Below are positions 17,917-26,095 of a stretch of DNA of 61,988 bases, piece after piece. The DNA is from Candidatus Jorgensenbacteria bacterium GW2011_GWA1_48_11. GTDB taxonomy: Bacteria; Patescibacteriota; Minisyncoccia; UBA6257; GWB1-50-10. Made by a program: the position numbers and the translations under genes. The stretch lies in NCBI GenBank assembly GCA_001003475.1, contig LCPF01000002.1:2190-64177 (forward strand), in the 5' to 3' direction. Below the pieces are notes generated by a model. The model was not told the DNA's origin. It was given only the letters and a program-made list of their open reading frames with translations, and did no database searches. Numbering within the stretch: position 1 is the first letter of the stretch; the number at the start of each line of letters is the position of its first letter.

Positions 17917-18264
17917 CTAGGTATTTTTATGCTTTTTGCCATCCAAAGCTGCGGGACTTGGATTCGAACCAAGATACCCAGCTCCAAAGGCTGGTGTCCT
18001 ACCATTAGACGATCCCGCAGCTTTGGATACCAATTTCTTTTTAAGTTTACCACCCCACGGGGTGTATTTTAAAGTCCATTCTTTCTTCCTAGCTTCCGAT
18101 AAGGATTTGAATGATTCGTTGTAGACTAAAGTCAACGGTCTGCGATTTTTTGTGCTTTGCATTTTGCCTGCGTTGTGCGTTTCAACCCTCTTGTTTAAAT
18201 CATCGCAGGTGCCAACATATAACTTGCCGTCCTTATCGCTTTTTAATATATACAAATACGGCAT
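17917..18264 (-). CDS. GIY-YIG nuclease, reading frame running into tRNA-Gln
   Basis: From the ATG at 18,264 the protein starts MPYLYILKSDKDGKLYVG, the GIY-YIG motif, followed by DDLNKRVETHNAGK, STKNRRPLTLVY and a helix with EARKKEWTLK, typical of the small URI-type GIY-YIG family. The catalytic Arg and Glu positions are present. The domain ends at about residue 84 (KAAG). The frame then continues through the whole tRNA-Gln gene on the same strand, adding ~31 residues that are only translated tRNA. The longer upstream frame reads through a hairpin repeat, so it was rejected. The gene is bracketed by a 13-base inverted repeat, and its start codon lies in one arm. Confidence 0.75.
   Translation of the reverse strand: MPYLYILKSDKDGKLYVGTCDDLNKRVETHNAGKMQSTKNRRPLTLVYNESFKSLSEARKKEWTLKYTPWGGKLKKKLVSKAAGSSNGRTPAFGAGYLGSNPSPAALDGKKHKNT
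17920..17932. repeat. 13-base inverted repeat, left arm (partner at 18,261-18,273)
   Basis: GGTATTTTTATGC here and GCATAAAAATACC at 18,261-18,273 are perfect inverted copies. They bracket the GIY-YIG gene and tRNA-Gln. The right arm contains the GIY-YIG start codon; the left arm directly adjoins its stop codon. Confidence 0.7.
17949..18019 (-). tRNA. tRNA-Gln (anticodon UUG)
   Basis: A 71-base cloverleaf on the minus strand. The acceptor pairs TGCGGGA with TCCCGCA, the D arm is GTC TAATGGTAG GAC, the anticodon arm is CCAGC CTTTGGA GCTGG with anticodon TTG, and the T arm is CTTGG TTCGAAT CCAAG. The discriminator is G, as usual for Gln. The CCA tail is not encoded. The gene lies inside the 3' end of the GIY-YIG reading frame. 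Confidence 0.92.
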
Positions 18265-18271
18265 AAAAATA

Positions 18272-18303
18272 CCGGGACCCCGGTCGCTTTGCGACCTAGG
18301 GGC
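18272..18303. repeat. Hairpin repeat, copy 2
   Basis: CCGGGACCCCGGTC followed by GCTTTGC and GACCTAGGGGC. It has the same orientation and outer sequence as copy 1 at 17,876, with a different but complementary inner stem. Together the copies flank the GIY-YIG/tRNA-Gln unit as direct repeats. Confidence 0.65.
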
Positions 18304-18319
18304 CGTTAGACGACCCGGC
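18303..18319 (-). pseudogene. tRNA-like 5' fragment
   Basis: On the minus strand, GCCGGGTCGTCTAACGG has the layout of a tRNA acceptor strand plus D arm (compare TGCGGGATCGTCTAATGG in tRNA-Gln). It stops at the hairpin repeat; no matching anticodon or T arm follows. It may be a tRNA 5' half cut by the repeat. Confidence 0.45.
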
Positions 18320-18366
18320 AAAACGTTTTTTAACGTCAAATCTTAATCGAATCGCACAATATAGTA

Positions 18367-18372
18367 TATAAT
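18367..18372 (+). promoter_or_regulatory. Predicted -10 box of the pilus operon
   Basis: TATAAT ends six bases before the GTG start of pilB. This spacing predicts a leaderless mRNA and supports the GTG start. Confidence 0.55.
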
Positions 18373-18378
18373 TAGAAC

Positions 18379-19605
18379 GTGCGCAATATCAAATCTCTTA
18401 AAACCACCCTTGACGAGCAATTGGCCAGGGCGGCTAATCAAATTTCCATTATCGAGCTCGTTGATCTGATTGTGGAATTCGCCTACGTTTCCCGGGCTTC
18501 GGACATCCATTTGGAACCGGCCGACGACAAGGTGATGGCCCGTTTGCGGATCGACGGCATTTTGCACGACGCTTTTTTCTTCGCCAAAGAACTGCAGGAC
18601 GAGGTCGTGAGCCGCATCAAAGTCCTCTCCGGCCTCAAAACCGATATTCACCATTCGCCCCAGGACGGCCGTTTCAAGGCCAAAATGGAAGGCGGCCGGG
18701 AAATCGATATCCGGGTTTCGATCGCGCCGACCTATTACGGCGAAAACGTGGTGATGAGGATTCTGGCCGAAGCGGCCCAGATTTTCACGCTGGACGACCT
18801 GGGTTTCTCGAAAGACCAGCTCGCGGCCGTCCACAAGGCCATTTTAAAGCCCTACGGCATGATCCTTGCGAACGGCCCGACCGGCTCCGGCAAGTCAACG
18901 ACGCTTTACGCCATGATCAAGAAACTCAATACCAAGGAAGTCTCGATCATTACGGTCGAAGACCCGATCGAGTATTCCATTCCGGGTATCACCCAGATGC
19001 AGGTGAATGTCCAGGCTGGCCTGACCTTTGCCTCGGGCTTGCGCTCGATCCTGCGGCAGGATCCGAACATTATCATGGTCGGCGAGATCCGCGATTCGGA
19101 AACCGCCAACATCGCCGTGAACGCCGCCCTGACCGGCCACTTGATGCTTTCCACTTTGCACACGAACGACGCCGCCACCACTTTTCCGCGCTTGATCGAT
19201 ATGGGCGTGCCGCCCTTCCTCGTCGCCTCGACCGTGAACGTCGTCATTGCCCAAAGATTGGTGCGGGTGGTGTGCCCCTCCTGCCGCAAGGCGCGGACCC
19301 TTAGCATCGCCGAGCTGAAGAGCCTGTCCTCGATCGCCAAGGAGCTTCTGGTGGACAAGGTTTACACCGTGGGGCCGGGCTGCAATGACTGCGACCATAC
19401 CGGTTACAAGAGCCGGATCGGCATCCACGAAGTTCTCGAGATCAACGACGATATCCGCTCATTGATCGTGGGCCGGGCCGACGCCAACCAGATCAAACAG
19501 CAGGCCGTCAAGAACGGGATGAAAACAATGATCGAAGACGGCGTCCTGAAGGCCCATGCGGGCGTGACGACGATCGAAGAGATCCTCCGGATCATTTATG
19601 AATGA
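18379..19605 (+). CDS. pilB: Type IV pilus assembly ATPase
   Basis: A 408-residue GspE/PilB-family ATPase that powers pilus extension. It contains the N2-like region (ASDIHLEPADDKVMARLRIDG), Walker A GPTGSGKSTT (about residues 166-175), the Asp box EDPIEY, Walker B IIMVGEIRDSETA, the His box TGHLMLSTLHTNDA, and two cysteine pairs (VCPSC and GCNDC) that are typical of PilB/GspE rather than PilT. It is shorter than the usual ~560 because the N1 (MshEN-type) domain is missing. It starts with GTG. It is the first gene of a seven-gene pilus operon. No pilT, pilM, pilN, pilO or clear pilD is in the window. Confidence 0.92.
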   Translation: MRNIKSLKTTLDEQLARAANQISIIELVDLIVEFAYVSRASDIHLEPADDKVMARLRIDGILHDAFFFAKELQDEVVSRIKVLSGLKTDIHHSPQDGRFKAKMEGGREIDIRVSIAPTYYGENVVMRILAEAAQIFTLDDLGFSKDQLAAVHKAILKPYGMILANGPTGSGKSTTLYAMIKKLNTKEVSIITVEDPIEYSIPGITQMQVNVQAGLTFASGLRSILRQDPNIIMVGEIRDSETANIAVNAALTGHLMLSTLHTNDAATTFPRLIDMGVPPFLVASTVNVVIAQRLVRVVCPSCRKARTLSIAELKSLSSIAKELLVDKVYTVGPGCNDCDHTGYKSRIGIHEVLEINDDIRSLIVGRADANQIKQQAVKNGMKTMIEDGVLKAHAGVTTIEEILRIIYE

Positions 19606-19672
19606 AGCCCCGTCGCCGGATCAAACACTGCAGCGCCCGGGCGCTTTTCTTGAAAACAAGCATTAAGTAATC

Positions 19673-20836
19673 ATGTCTTTATTCTCTTTTGGTAAGAGGG
19701 GTCAAATCCAAAACGTTCCAAAAAGCGAAGCGCTTGGCTCGGTGCGGGGCAAGAAGAATTCTTTCTGGGAATTTATGCGCCGCTTTTTGGGTTCTGTTCC
19801 GCTTCAGGAAAAGATCAATTTCGCCCGCCATCTTTCCGTTTCCATCAAAAGCGGCATGTCCTTGATTGACGCCTTGAAATTGATCCAGGGGCAGTCCAAT
19901 TCCAAAAAATTCAGCCGCTTGATCGGAATAATCATCGAAGACGTAGAGAACGGCCAGTTTTTGGCCCAAAGCCTGGCGAAATTCCAGTATGTTTTCGGCG
20001 ATCTGTTCGTGAATATGGTCAAAGTCGGGGAGACGAGCGGCAATCTTTCCCAAAGCCTGCTTTATCTGGCGGGCGAGATCAAGAAGCAGCGGGAGATCAA
20101 CCGGCGTATCAAGGGCGCCCTGATTTACCCTCTGATTATTTTGATCGCGACGATCGGCGTCACCTTGTTTCTGACGCTTTTCATTTTCCCGAAAATCCTG
20201 CCGATTTTCGTCAGCCTCAAGATCCAGCTGCCTTTTACGACCCGGCTCGTGATCCAATTTTTGAGCTTTCTCCAATTTTACGGCCTTTATCTTTTGGGCG
20301 TTTTGGTCCTGCTCTTTATTTTGGGCAAGGGCTTGCTCGCCCTCCGGCGGGTCCATTTCTTTTTTGACCAGCTGATGGTGAGCTTGCCCTTTCTTTCGCA
20401 GGTCATCGTGAACATCACCATGACGAGTTTTACCCGATCTTTGAGCGTGCTTTTGAAGAGCGGCATGACCCTGGTCGACGCCTTGGACATAGCGAGAGGC
20501 ACCTTCCACAATCTTTATTACCAGCGGGAAATAGAGCGGATGGCCGAGGGCGTGAAAAAAGGGGAATCGATGGCCCGCTATCTGGCCCAGAACCACCGGA
20601 TTTTCCCGCCGATGCTCACGGGCATGATCCAGGTCGGCGAATCGACCGGCAACCTGGAAGAAAACCTGTCTTACTTGTCCGATTACTACGAAAGCGAAGT
20701 GGACGAAACCTTGAAAAACCTGACGACGGTTTTGGAGCCGGTCTTGCTCCTCACGATGGGGCTTTTGGTCGGCTTCATCGCTCTTTCCATCATTACGCCG
20801 ATCTACCAGGTTACCCAGGGTTTGCAGATTAAGTAA
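19673..20836 (+). CDS. pilC: Type IV pilus inner-membrane platform protein
   Basis: A 387-residue PilC/GspF protein with two homologous halves. The first contains IKSGMSLIDALKLIQ and VGETSGNLSQSLLYLAGE; the second contains LKSGMTLVDALDIARG and VGESTGNLEENLSYLSDYYE. Membrane helices lie at about residues 145-175, 200-225 and 360-385, the last in LLLTMGLLVGFIALSIITPIY. It forms the platform on which PilB acts. It lies 67 bases after pilB and abuts the next gene. Confidence 0.93.
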   Translation: MSLFSFGKRGQIQNVPKSEALGSVRGKKNSFWEFMRRFLGSVPLQEKINFARHLSVSIKSGMSLIDALKLIQGQSNSKKFSRLIGIIIEDVENGQFLAQSLAKFQYVFGDLFVNMVKVGETSGNLSQSLLYLAGEIKKQREINRRIKGALIYPLIILIATIGVTLFLTLFIFPKILPIFVSLKIQLPFTTRLVIQFLSFLQFYGLYLLGVLVLLFILGKGLLALRRVHFFFDQLMVSLPFLSQVIVNITMTSFTRSLSVLLKSGMTLVDALDIARGTFHNLYYQREIERMAEGVKKGESMARYLAQNHRIFPPMLTGMIQVGESTGNLEENLSYLSDYYESEVDETLKNLTTVLEPVLLLTMGLLVGFIALSIITPIYQVTQGLQIK

Positions 20837-21292
20837 ATGAAAGCAGGCGTCTTGAAACATAAAAGTGGTGCTGGGTTTACGATCATGGAATTGGTGATCG
20901 TGATAGGCATTTTTGCCGTCGTCCTGGCTTTCGGTTTGCCGATCGGCCTGGACAGCTACCGCAATTATCTTTTGACTTCCGAACAAAGGAATCTGGTGAG
21001 TATTTTGCGCCGGGCCGAAAACCTTTCTCTGGCCAATAACGGCGGCTTGCCGCACGGCGTGGCCCTTGGGGAAGGTCAATACGTCCTTTACCAGGGCTCT
21101 TCTTACGCTGTCCGCAACCAGGCTTTCGATGAGAATTATCCGCGGGTTTCCTCGGTGGCGGTTTCAAGCACGCCGGAGATAAATTTCCTGAACCTTTCGG
21201 CCATGCCGAGCGTGACCGGCACCATTGTCCTTTCGAACGGTCTCCGTTCCCTCACGATCACGGTCAATGATCAGGGTGCAATTTTATGGTAA
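20837..21292 (+). CDS. Minor pilin / pseudopilin
   Basis: A 151-residue protein with a class III prepilin signal: a short basic leader (MKAGVLKHKSGA), then GFTIMELVIVIGIFAVVLAF with the cleavage Gly and Glu at +5. The remainder is a small globular C-terminal domain resembling GspH-type pseudopilins. It starts directly after the pilC stop. The prepilin peptidase needed to process it is not in the window. Confidence 0.85.
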   Translation: MKAGVLKHKSGAGFTIMELVIVIGIFAVVLAFGLPIGLDSYRNYLLTSEQRNLVSILRRAENLSLANNGGLPHGVALGEGQYVLYQGSSYAVRNQAFDENYPRVSSVAVSSTPEINFLNLSAMPSVTGTIVLSNGLRSLTITVNDQGAILW

Positions 21293-21978
21293 TCCGTCCG
21301 CTCGCTGATTTCATTTTCGGCCCGTTCCTGACCTGGTCGCCGCTCGTGTTTTTCTGGCTGGTTTTCGTCCTGGCTCTTTTGGCTTATTTCCGGCCCGCCA
21401 AGATCGCGGGCCGCATCCCCTCGGTTTTTTTGGACCTGAAAAATCTCATTCTGGGGCTCGTGATCTTCCGCCTGCTTTACGCTTTTCTCGAAACAGCCGG
21501 CCAATACCGGCTTTGGCTCGGAAGCGGCCTTACGAAGCTCCTATTGAACTCGCCCTTGAGCCGGGAATTTTCCTTGCCTTTCCTTTTGGACAAATTCCCG
21601 GGTGTTTTTCAAAGCCGTTTGGGTTATTTTCTTTTTTATTCTTACGGCCGTTTTTGGCTGGGCCTTGTCGTCGCTTTCGGAATGGCGCTGGCTTTTTATT
21701 TCATTCTGAAGGCCCTTAAAAAATACCAGGAAAGGTTTTTTGAAGAAAATGAGTTAGCCTTGGGTTTTTTGCTCGCTTTTTTGGTCGGCTGGCCGGGCGT
21801 TTTGGTTTTCATCGTCCTGCTTTTCATTTTCATCCTGATAATCTCCGTTTTCCGCCGCTTGTTTTTGTCCGAAACTTACACAACCTTCAGCGGGCCGATG
21901 TTTTTGGCCGGTTTCGTGACTCTGGGCTGGGAGAGCGAGCTCGTCGGGCTGCTTAATTTGACTGTTTTTAAAATATGA
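21286..21978 (+). CDS. Polytopic membrane protein in the pilus operon
   Basis: A 230-residue protein with about six membrane helices. The pattern WSPLVFFWLVFVLALLAYF at the N-terminus and SGPMFLAGFVTLGWESELVG at the C-terminus slightly resembles multi-helix enzymes such as Lgt or the end of prepilin peptidases, but the catalytic residues of those families are not seen. It overlaps the upstream pilin gene and the downstream LVIVD pilin gene, so co-expression with the pilus is near certain. Function is not assigned. Confidence 0.7.
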   Translation: MVIRPLADFIFGPFLTWSPLVFFWLVFVLALLAYFRPAKIAGRIPSVFLDLKNLILGLVIFRLLYAFLETAGQYRLWLGSGLTKLLLNSPLSREFSLPFLLDKFPGVFQSRLGYFLFYSYGRFWLGLVVAFGMALAFYFILKALKKYQERFFEENELALGFLLAFLVGWPGVLVFIVLLFIFILIISVFRRLFLSETYTTFSGPMFLAGFVTLGWESELVGLLNLTVFKI

Positions 21979-23420
21979 AAGCAACGAGAAAAATCCTTGA
22001 AAACAGGTCCGGTCAAAGCTTGGTGGACATTCTCATCGGCTTGGCCATTATTTCTTTGGGCATCAGCATGGCGACCATCCTGGTTTTGGGCGGCCAAAGC
22101 GTTTTGGTGGACCGCGGCAATGCCACCGAAGCCCGGGCTTTGGCCAGGGCCGGCGTCGAGGGTGCGGTCCTGTACGTCAAAAACAATTGGAACGGCGTCT
22201 CGGACGGCAATTACGGTTTAGGTTTTGCGAACGGCATTTGGCAGTTGGCGAATTCTTCGGACACGCAATCCATCTTTAACCGCGTGATCAATGTTTCGAC
22301 GACGGCCGCCGACCAGAAGCAGATCAAAAGTATCGTCAGTTGGCTGGCCAGTCCGACGAGGCAATTGAGCGTCGAACAGGATACGCTGGTTACGAATTGG
22401 AACGTGATCGAAACGAGCGGCGGGGATGCCGGCGGCGGCGGCCTTTCCGGCGATTGGCAGAACCCCCGGACTTTGGGCACGATCGATTTGGGTCCCGGTA
22501 ATTCCGCTACCGGCCTGGACGTCAAAAATAAGATCGTTTATCTTTCGGCCCAGGCTTCGGATCCCAAAAAGCCGGATTTTTATGTTGTCGATGCCACGGA
22601 CGGCGGAAATCCTTTCGTTGCCTCCAGCTCGAATACCGGCCCCGGCCTTTTATCGGTTGACGCGGCGGGCGATTATGCCTATGCCGGCAATTCGGACGAT
22701 GACGGCCAATTGCAGGTGATCGACGTATCGAATATCAATAGCCCCGTGCTCGTTGCGTCTTATGAATTGCCGGGTGTCTCGGGCAGCGGCGCCGTCGGCA
22801 ATACGGTTTTTTACGATAACCAGAAGATTTATCTCGGCACTAAGCGGGCAACGGGTCCGGAGTTCCACGTCATCGACGTTTCAAATCCCTTAAGCCCGAT
22901 CGAGATGGGCAGTTACGAAGTCGGTGCCGACATTAATGACATTTATGTCTTGGACAATACTGCTTATTTGGCCACTGCCAATGACGGTGAGGAAGTTCTG
23001 GTTTTGGACGTGGCTAATCCGGCGAGCATCAGCGAGGTCGGCGGTTTCAATGCCGTCTCCGGCGAAGACGGCAAGAGCGTTTACCTCGTTGGCAATAAGC
23101 TTTATCTGGGCCGCACTTCGGGCAGTAATGATTTCGTGATCGCGGACGCTTCCGTTCTCCAATCCATTCAGCAGTTGAGTTCCAATAATTTGGGAGGCGT
23201 GAGCGTGAACGGCATCGTTACCCGGGATTATCTGGCTTTTTTGGCCACCTCCGATTCCAACAGCGAGTTTCAGATTTGGAATATCGCCAGTTCGACGGCG
23301 CCCGCTCTTTGGAGCGAATTCAATTTTCCCCAGGTCGCCACGAGCATTGACTACGAAGATAACGTCGTTTATGTTTCCGTCCGTTCGAACGACGCCCTGC
23401 GCATAATCACTTCTCAATAA
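21975..23420 (+). CDS. Pilin-like protein fused to an LVIVD beta-propeller
   Basis: A 481-residue protein. The N-terminus is prepilin-like (basic leader, then GQSLVDILIGLAIISLGISM with the Gly cleavage site and a hydrophobic alpha-helix). From about residue 155 there are repeated blades such as PDFYVVDATDGGNPFVASS, LQVIDVSNINSPVLVASYE, EFHVIDVSNPLSPIEMGSYE and EVLVLDVANPASISEVGG, the pattern of LVIVD repeats that form beta-propellers. A pilin stalk carrying a propeller suggests a pilus-tip adhesin. That role is inferred. It overlaps the membrane protein gene by four bases. Confidence 0.85.
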   Translation: MKATRKILENRSGQSLVDILIGLAIISLGISMATILVLGGQSVLVDRGNATEARALARAGVEGAVLYVKNNWNGVSDGNYGLGFANGIWQLANSSDTQSIFNRVINVSTTAADQKQIKSIVSWLASPTRQLSVEQDTLVTNWNVIETSGGDAGGGGLSGDWQNPRTLGTIDLGPGNSATGLDVKNKIVYLSAQASDPKKPDFYVVDATDGGNPFVASSSNTGPGLLSVDAAGDYAYAGNSDDDGQLQVIDVSNINSPVLVASYELPGVSGSGAVGNTVFYDNQKIYLGTKRATGPEFHVIDVSNPLSPIEMGSYEVGADINDIYVLDNTAYLATANDGEEVLVLDVANPASISEVGGFNAVSGEDGKSVYLVGNKLYLGRTSGSNDFVIADASVLQSIQQLSSNNLGGVSVNGIVTRDYLAFLATSDSNSEFQIWNIASSTAPALWSEFNFPQVATSIDYEDNVVYVSVRSNDALRIITSQ

Positions 23421-23421
23421 A

Positions 23422-23940
23422 ATGTTTGTAAATTGTAAATTGAAAATTGTAAATTCCCGTTCGGGTTTCACCTTGATCGAGATCCTGATTTATTCCGTCA
23501 TTCTCGCCATCTTCATCGGCGCCGCCTTTTCTTTTATCGCGAGCGTTTTGGGCACGACGGACACGCTTTTGGAGCGCAACGAAGTTTTGGCCAATCAGGA
23601 TTTTGCGGAAAGGAAGATTTACTGGATTTTGGGGCAGGCCACCGGCATTCTCGCGCCCGGCCCGAACAGCTCTGGCACGGTTTTGACGGTCGGGGGCAAT
23701 GACCCGGCGATATATCCCGTGAATCTGACTTTGGTCAGCGGCCAGATCACCCTGGCTTTGCCGGGCAAGGAAGCGGCGGCCTTGACCAATAACCGGGTTC
23801 GGGCCGATCAGTTTCTGGTTCAGACTTTCAGCAATAGCCAAACTTCCTCGACCCTGGCCGTTACTCTGGGTTTTAGCGACACTCTTTTTACCCACATCCG
23901 GTCGTCAACCACTATTTTTTATGTTTTCCCGCAAAATTAA
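23422..23940 (+). CDS. Minor pilin / pseudopilin
   Basis: A 172-residue prepilin-like protein. The leader ends SRSGFTLIEILIYSVILAIF, with the cleavage Gly and Glu at +5. The rest is a Thr/Ser-rich globular domain like GspJ or PilW-type pseudopilins. The first ~10 codons (MFVNCKLKIVNS) are translated from a short AT-rich repeat (TAAATTG units), so the true leader may be shorter. It overlaps the next gene by 20 bases. Confidence 0.8.
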   Translation: MFVNCKLKIVNSRSGFTLIEILIYSVILAIFIGAAFSFIASVLGTTDTLLERNEVLANQDFAERKIYWILGQATGILAPGPNSSGTVLTVGGNDPAIYPVNLTLVSGQITLALPGKEAAALTNNRVRADQFLVQTFSNSQTSSTLAVTLGFSDTLFTHIRSSTTIFYVFPQN

Positions 23941-24349
23941 CATTCAAAAAAAAGAGGGCTTGGCCGCGGGCAGGGCGGGTTACATTGCCGTGGTTTCAGC
24001 CGTGATCATCACGGCTATCGTGATGGTGATCGCGCTGGTTTTCTCGGGTAGCAATTTTTTGGGTCGTTTCGACAGCCAAGCCCTGGAAATGAAAGATATG
24101 GCCCGCAGTCTCGCCCAAGGCTGTCTCGAATACGCCCGCTTGCAATTGGCAACGAATCCGAACTATGCCGGCAATGAGACTCGGCCCATCGGCGGCTACT
24201 TTTGTTCGCTTTTGCCGATCAGTCTTCAAAACAATCAATATTTGATCCAGGCCAGTTCGACCGTGGGCAGAGGAAGCGTCAAATTGAAGCTTTGGGCCGA
24301 CCAAAATACCCTGAAAACGGTTTCTCTGCAGGAGGTCGGCGGTTTTTAA
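23921..24349 (+). CDS. PilX-like minor pilus component
   Basis: A 142-residue protein with an N-terminal basic stretch, then one hydrophobic helix (YIAVVSAVIITAIVMVIALVF) and a soluble domain with two cysteines. This resembles PilX-type minor components. The cleavage motif is not canonical, so processing is uncertain. It is the last gene of the polycistronic run before the separately promoted major pilin. Confidence 0.65.
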   Translation: MFSRKINIQKKEGLAAGRAGYIAVVSAVIITAIVMVIALVFSGSNFLGRFDSQALEMKDMARSLAQGCLEYARLQLATNPNYAGNETRPIGGYFCSLLPISLQNNQYLIQASSTVGRGSVKLKLWADQNTLKTVSLQEVGGF

Positions 24350-24355
24350 TTGGGG

Positions 24356-24383
24356 ATGACAATAAATCCGTTTGTGTTAAAAT
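24356..24383 (+). promoter_or_regulatory. Predicted promoter of the major pilin gene
   Basis: ATGACA (-35, 24,356-24,361), 16-base spacer, TAAAAT (-10, 24,378-24,383). It would give a leader of about 50 bases before the pilin ATG, unlike the leaderless genes nearby, and allow separate high expression. Confidence 0.5.
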
Positions 24384-24439
24384 ATCAACATTGAATTTCA
24401 AGGTCGAAAAATAAATTTATAAATTACCGAAAGAAATAT

Positions 24440-24910
24440 ATGACAGGAGATAAAAGCAGGAGCAGAAGCGGTTTCACCTTAATCGAACTCTTGGTCGTGA
24501 TCGGTATCATCGCGATTTTGGCGGGCATTGTGATCGTCGCCCTGAATCCGGCCAGGCAGTTTGCCCAGGCGCGGAACACCCAGCGGACGGCCAACGTGAC
24601 GACCATTTTGGACGCGATCAGCCAGAATCTGGCCGACAACAAAGGCGTCTTCACTTGCGCGGCCGGAGTGATTCCGACCACCTCCACTTTGATGGCCGTC
24701 GGTGCCGGCAATTACGATATTGCCCCTTGCGTCGTGCCGACCTATGTTTCGTCAATGCCTTTTGATCCGAGTGCGACCGGCGCCCATTACGCCTCGAACA
24801 CCGATTATAACAGCGGTTATAACGTTCAGAGGGATTCTATGACCGGCCGGGTGACGGTTTCGGCGCCATCGACCGAACTCACGACCACGACCATTTCCGT
24901 GACAAGATAG
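24440..24910 (+). CDS. pilA: Type IV major pilin
   Basis: A 156-residue prepilin with a basic leader (MTGDKSRSRS) and the textbook N-terminus GFTLIELLVVIGIIAILAGI, with cleavage after Gly and Glu at +5. The mature part is short with a single Cys pair (FTCAAG and APCVV) that could close a D-loop. It is promoted separately and followed by a hairpin terminator, which is typical of the abundant pilin subunit. It probably forms the pilus fibre built by PilB and PilC. Confidence 0.85.
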   Translation: MTGDKSRSRSGFTLIELLVVIGIIAILAGIVIVALNPARQFAQARNTQRTANVTTILDAISQNLADNKGVFTCAAGVIPTTSTLMAVGAGNYDIAPCVVPTYVSSMPFDPSATGAHYASNTDYNSGYNVQRDSMTGRVTVSAPSTELTTTTISVTR

Positions 24911-24944
24911 GGGAATCTGCTATAATAGTTCCACAAAGGAATAG

Positions 24945-24979
24945 GCTCGATGTGAGGTCGAGCTTATTTCTTTTTATTT
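24945..24979 (+). terminator. Terminator of the major pilin gene
   Basis: Stem GCTCGA / TCGAGC with a seven-base loop, followed by TTATTTCTTTTTATTT. It overlaps the end of dnaX, which is transcribed the other way. Confidence 0.7.
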
Positions 24980-26086
24980 CTGCTTTGGCAGACTTTCCAA
25001 AATGGCGATTTCGAGAGGGATGATCGGAAATTGGCTGTAGCGCATCTGGCTGAAGGCGTTCAAGAGGGCCTTGATGAGGCTGAGGTCGTTTTCGCCGAAA
25101 ACGCCGGCGTGAGCTTTCATTTTGGCCAGGTGTTCGGCCATCAGCTCTTTTTTGAAGGCTTGTTCTATCTCCGGGTTGAACTTTAAAACCGCGACGCGGC
25201 GCAGGTATTTTATCAAATCTTTGGTGAATTGGGCGATGTTGTAGCCGCCTTCCTCGATTTCCGAGAGGGCGTTCAGGGCCTTTTCCGGGTTTTTGCCGAG
25301 AAGATAGCCGCCGAATTCCGAAACCTTATCGAAGCCGATCTTGCCGAGGGTCTTTTCCACCTCCGCAAGAGCGATTTCTTTTTCGCCGAAAGAAGCCAGC
25401 TGATCCAAAAGCGATTCGGCATCCCGGAAACTGCCTTCAGCCGAAGAAGAGATGAGGTCCAGGGCTTCTTCGGAAATTTTTATATTCTCCTCCTTGACGA
25501 TTTTTTTCAATTTGGCGACGACGAGCTCCAAGGGAACCCGCTTGAAGTAGAATTGCTGGGCCCGGGAGCTTACGGTGACCGGGATTTTTTCGGCTTCGGT
25601 CGTGGCCAAGACGAAAATGACGTAGGGCGGCGGCTCTTCCAAGGTTTTCAAAAGAGCGTTGAAGGCTTCTTTGGTGAGCATGTGAGCCTCGTCAATGATG
25701 AAAACCTTGTAGCGGAGAAAAGAAGGGGATAAACGGACGCTCTCTTTCAAATCCCTGATCTCGTCGATGCCGCGATTGGAGGCGGCGTCGATCTCGACGA
25801 CGTCCAGGCTGCGGCCCTCGTCAATGCTTTGGCAGGCGATGCAGCGGTTGCAGGGCTCGCCTTTAGCTTTGAAAGCGGCGTCTTTGGCCCTGGTTTCGCA
25901 GTTGGCGATCTTGGCAATGAGGCGGGCGGTCGTGGTTTTGCCGGTGCCGCGCGGACCGGAAAAAAGATAGGCGTGGGAGAGCAGGTCTTTCCTGGCCGCC
26001 TCTTTCAAAACTTGGACGATGAAATCCTGGCCGATCAGAGTATCGAACGTAGCCGGTCGGTATTTTCTGTAAATCGCTAACGCCAT
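24974..26086 (-). CDS. dnaX: DNA polymerase III gamma/tau subunit (short)
   Basis: A 370-residue clamp-loader ATPase. It has Walker A GPRGTGKTTTARLIAK, the zinc-binding cysteines (NCE, PCNRCIAC), Walker B VFIIDEAHML, sensor 1 LATTEAEKIPVTVSSRAQ and the conserved SSSAEGSFRDAESLLDQL. It lacks the long tau C-terminus, so only the gamma-type clamp-loader role is encoded. The start MALAIYRKYRPATFDTLIGQ is canonical. A TATAAT hexamer lies nine bases upstream. Confidence 0.93.
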   Translation of the reverse strand: MALAIYRKYRPATFDTLIGQDFIVQVLKEAARKDLLSHAYLFSGPRGTGKTTTARLIAKIANCETRAKDAAFKAKGEPCNRCIACQSIDEGRSLDVVEIDAASNRGIDEIRDLKESVRLSPSFLRYKVFIIDEAHMLTKEAFNALLKTLEEPPPYVIFVLATTEAEKIPVTVSSRAQQFYFKRVPLELVVAKLKKIVKEENIKISEEALDLISSSAEGSFRDAESLLDQLASFGEKEIALAEVEKTLGKIGFDKVSEFGGYLLGKNPEKALNALSEIEEGGYNIAQFTKDLIKYLRRVAVLKFNPEIEQAFKKELMAEHLAKMKAHAGVFGENDLSLIKALLNAFSQMRYSQFPIIPLEIAILESLPKQK

Positions 26087-26095
26087 GATAAGCTT

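Noticed and set aside
18265-18339. Longer GIY-YIG reading frame with 25 extra N-terminal residues
   Set aside because: The extra codons read through the hairpin repeat, and the GIY-YIG motif begins at the ATG at 18,264.
19679-21079. 466-codon open frame on the minus strand across pilC
   Set aside because: His/Gln/Arg-rich shadow of pilC with no recognisable domain.
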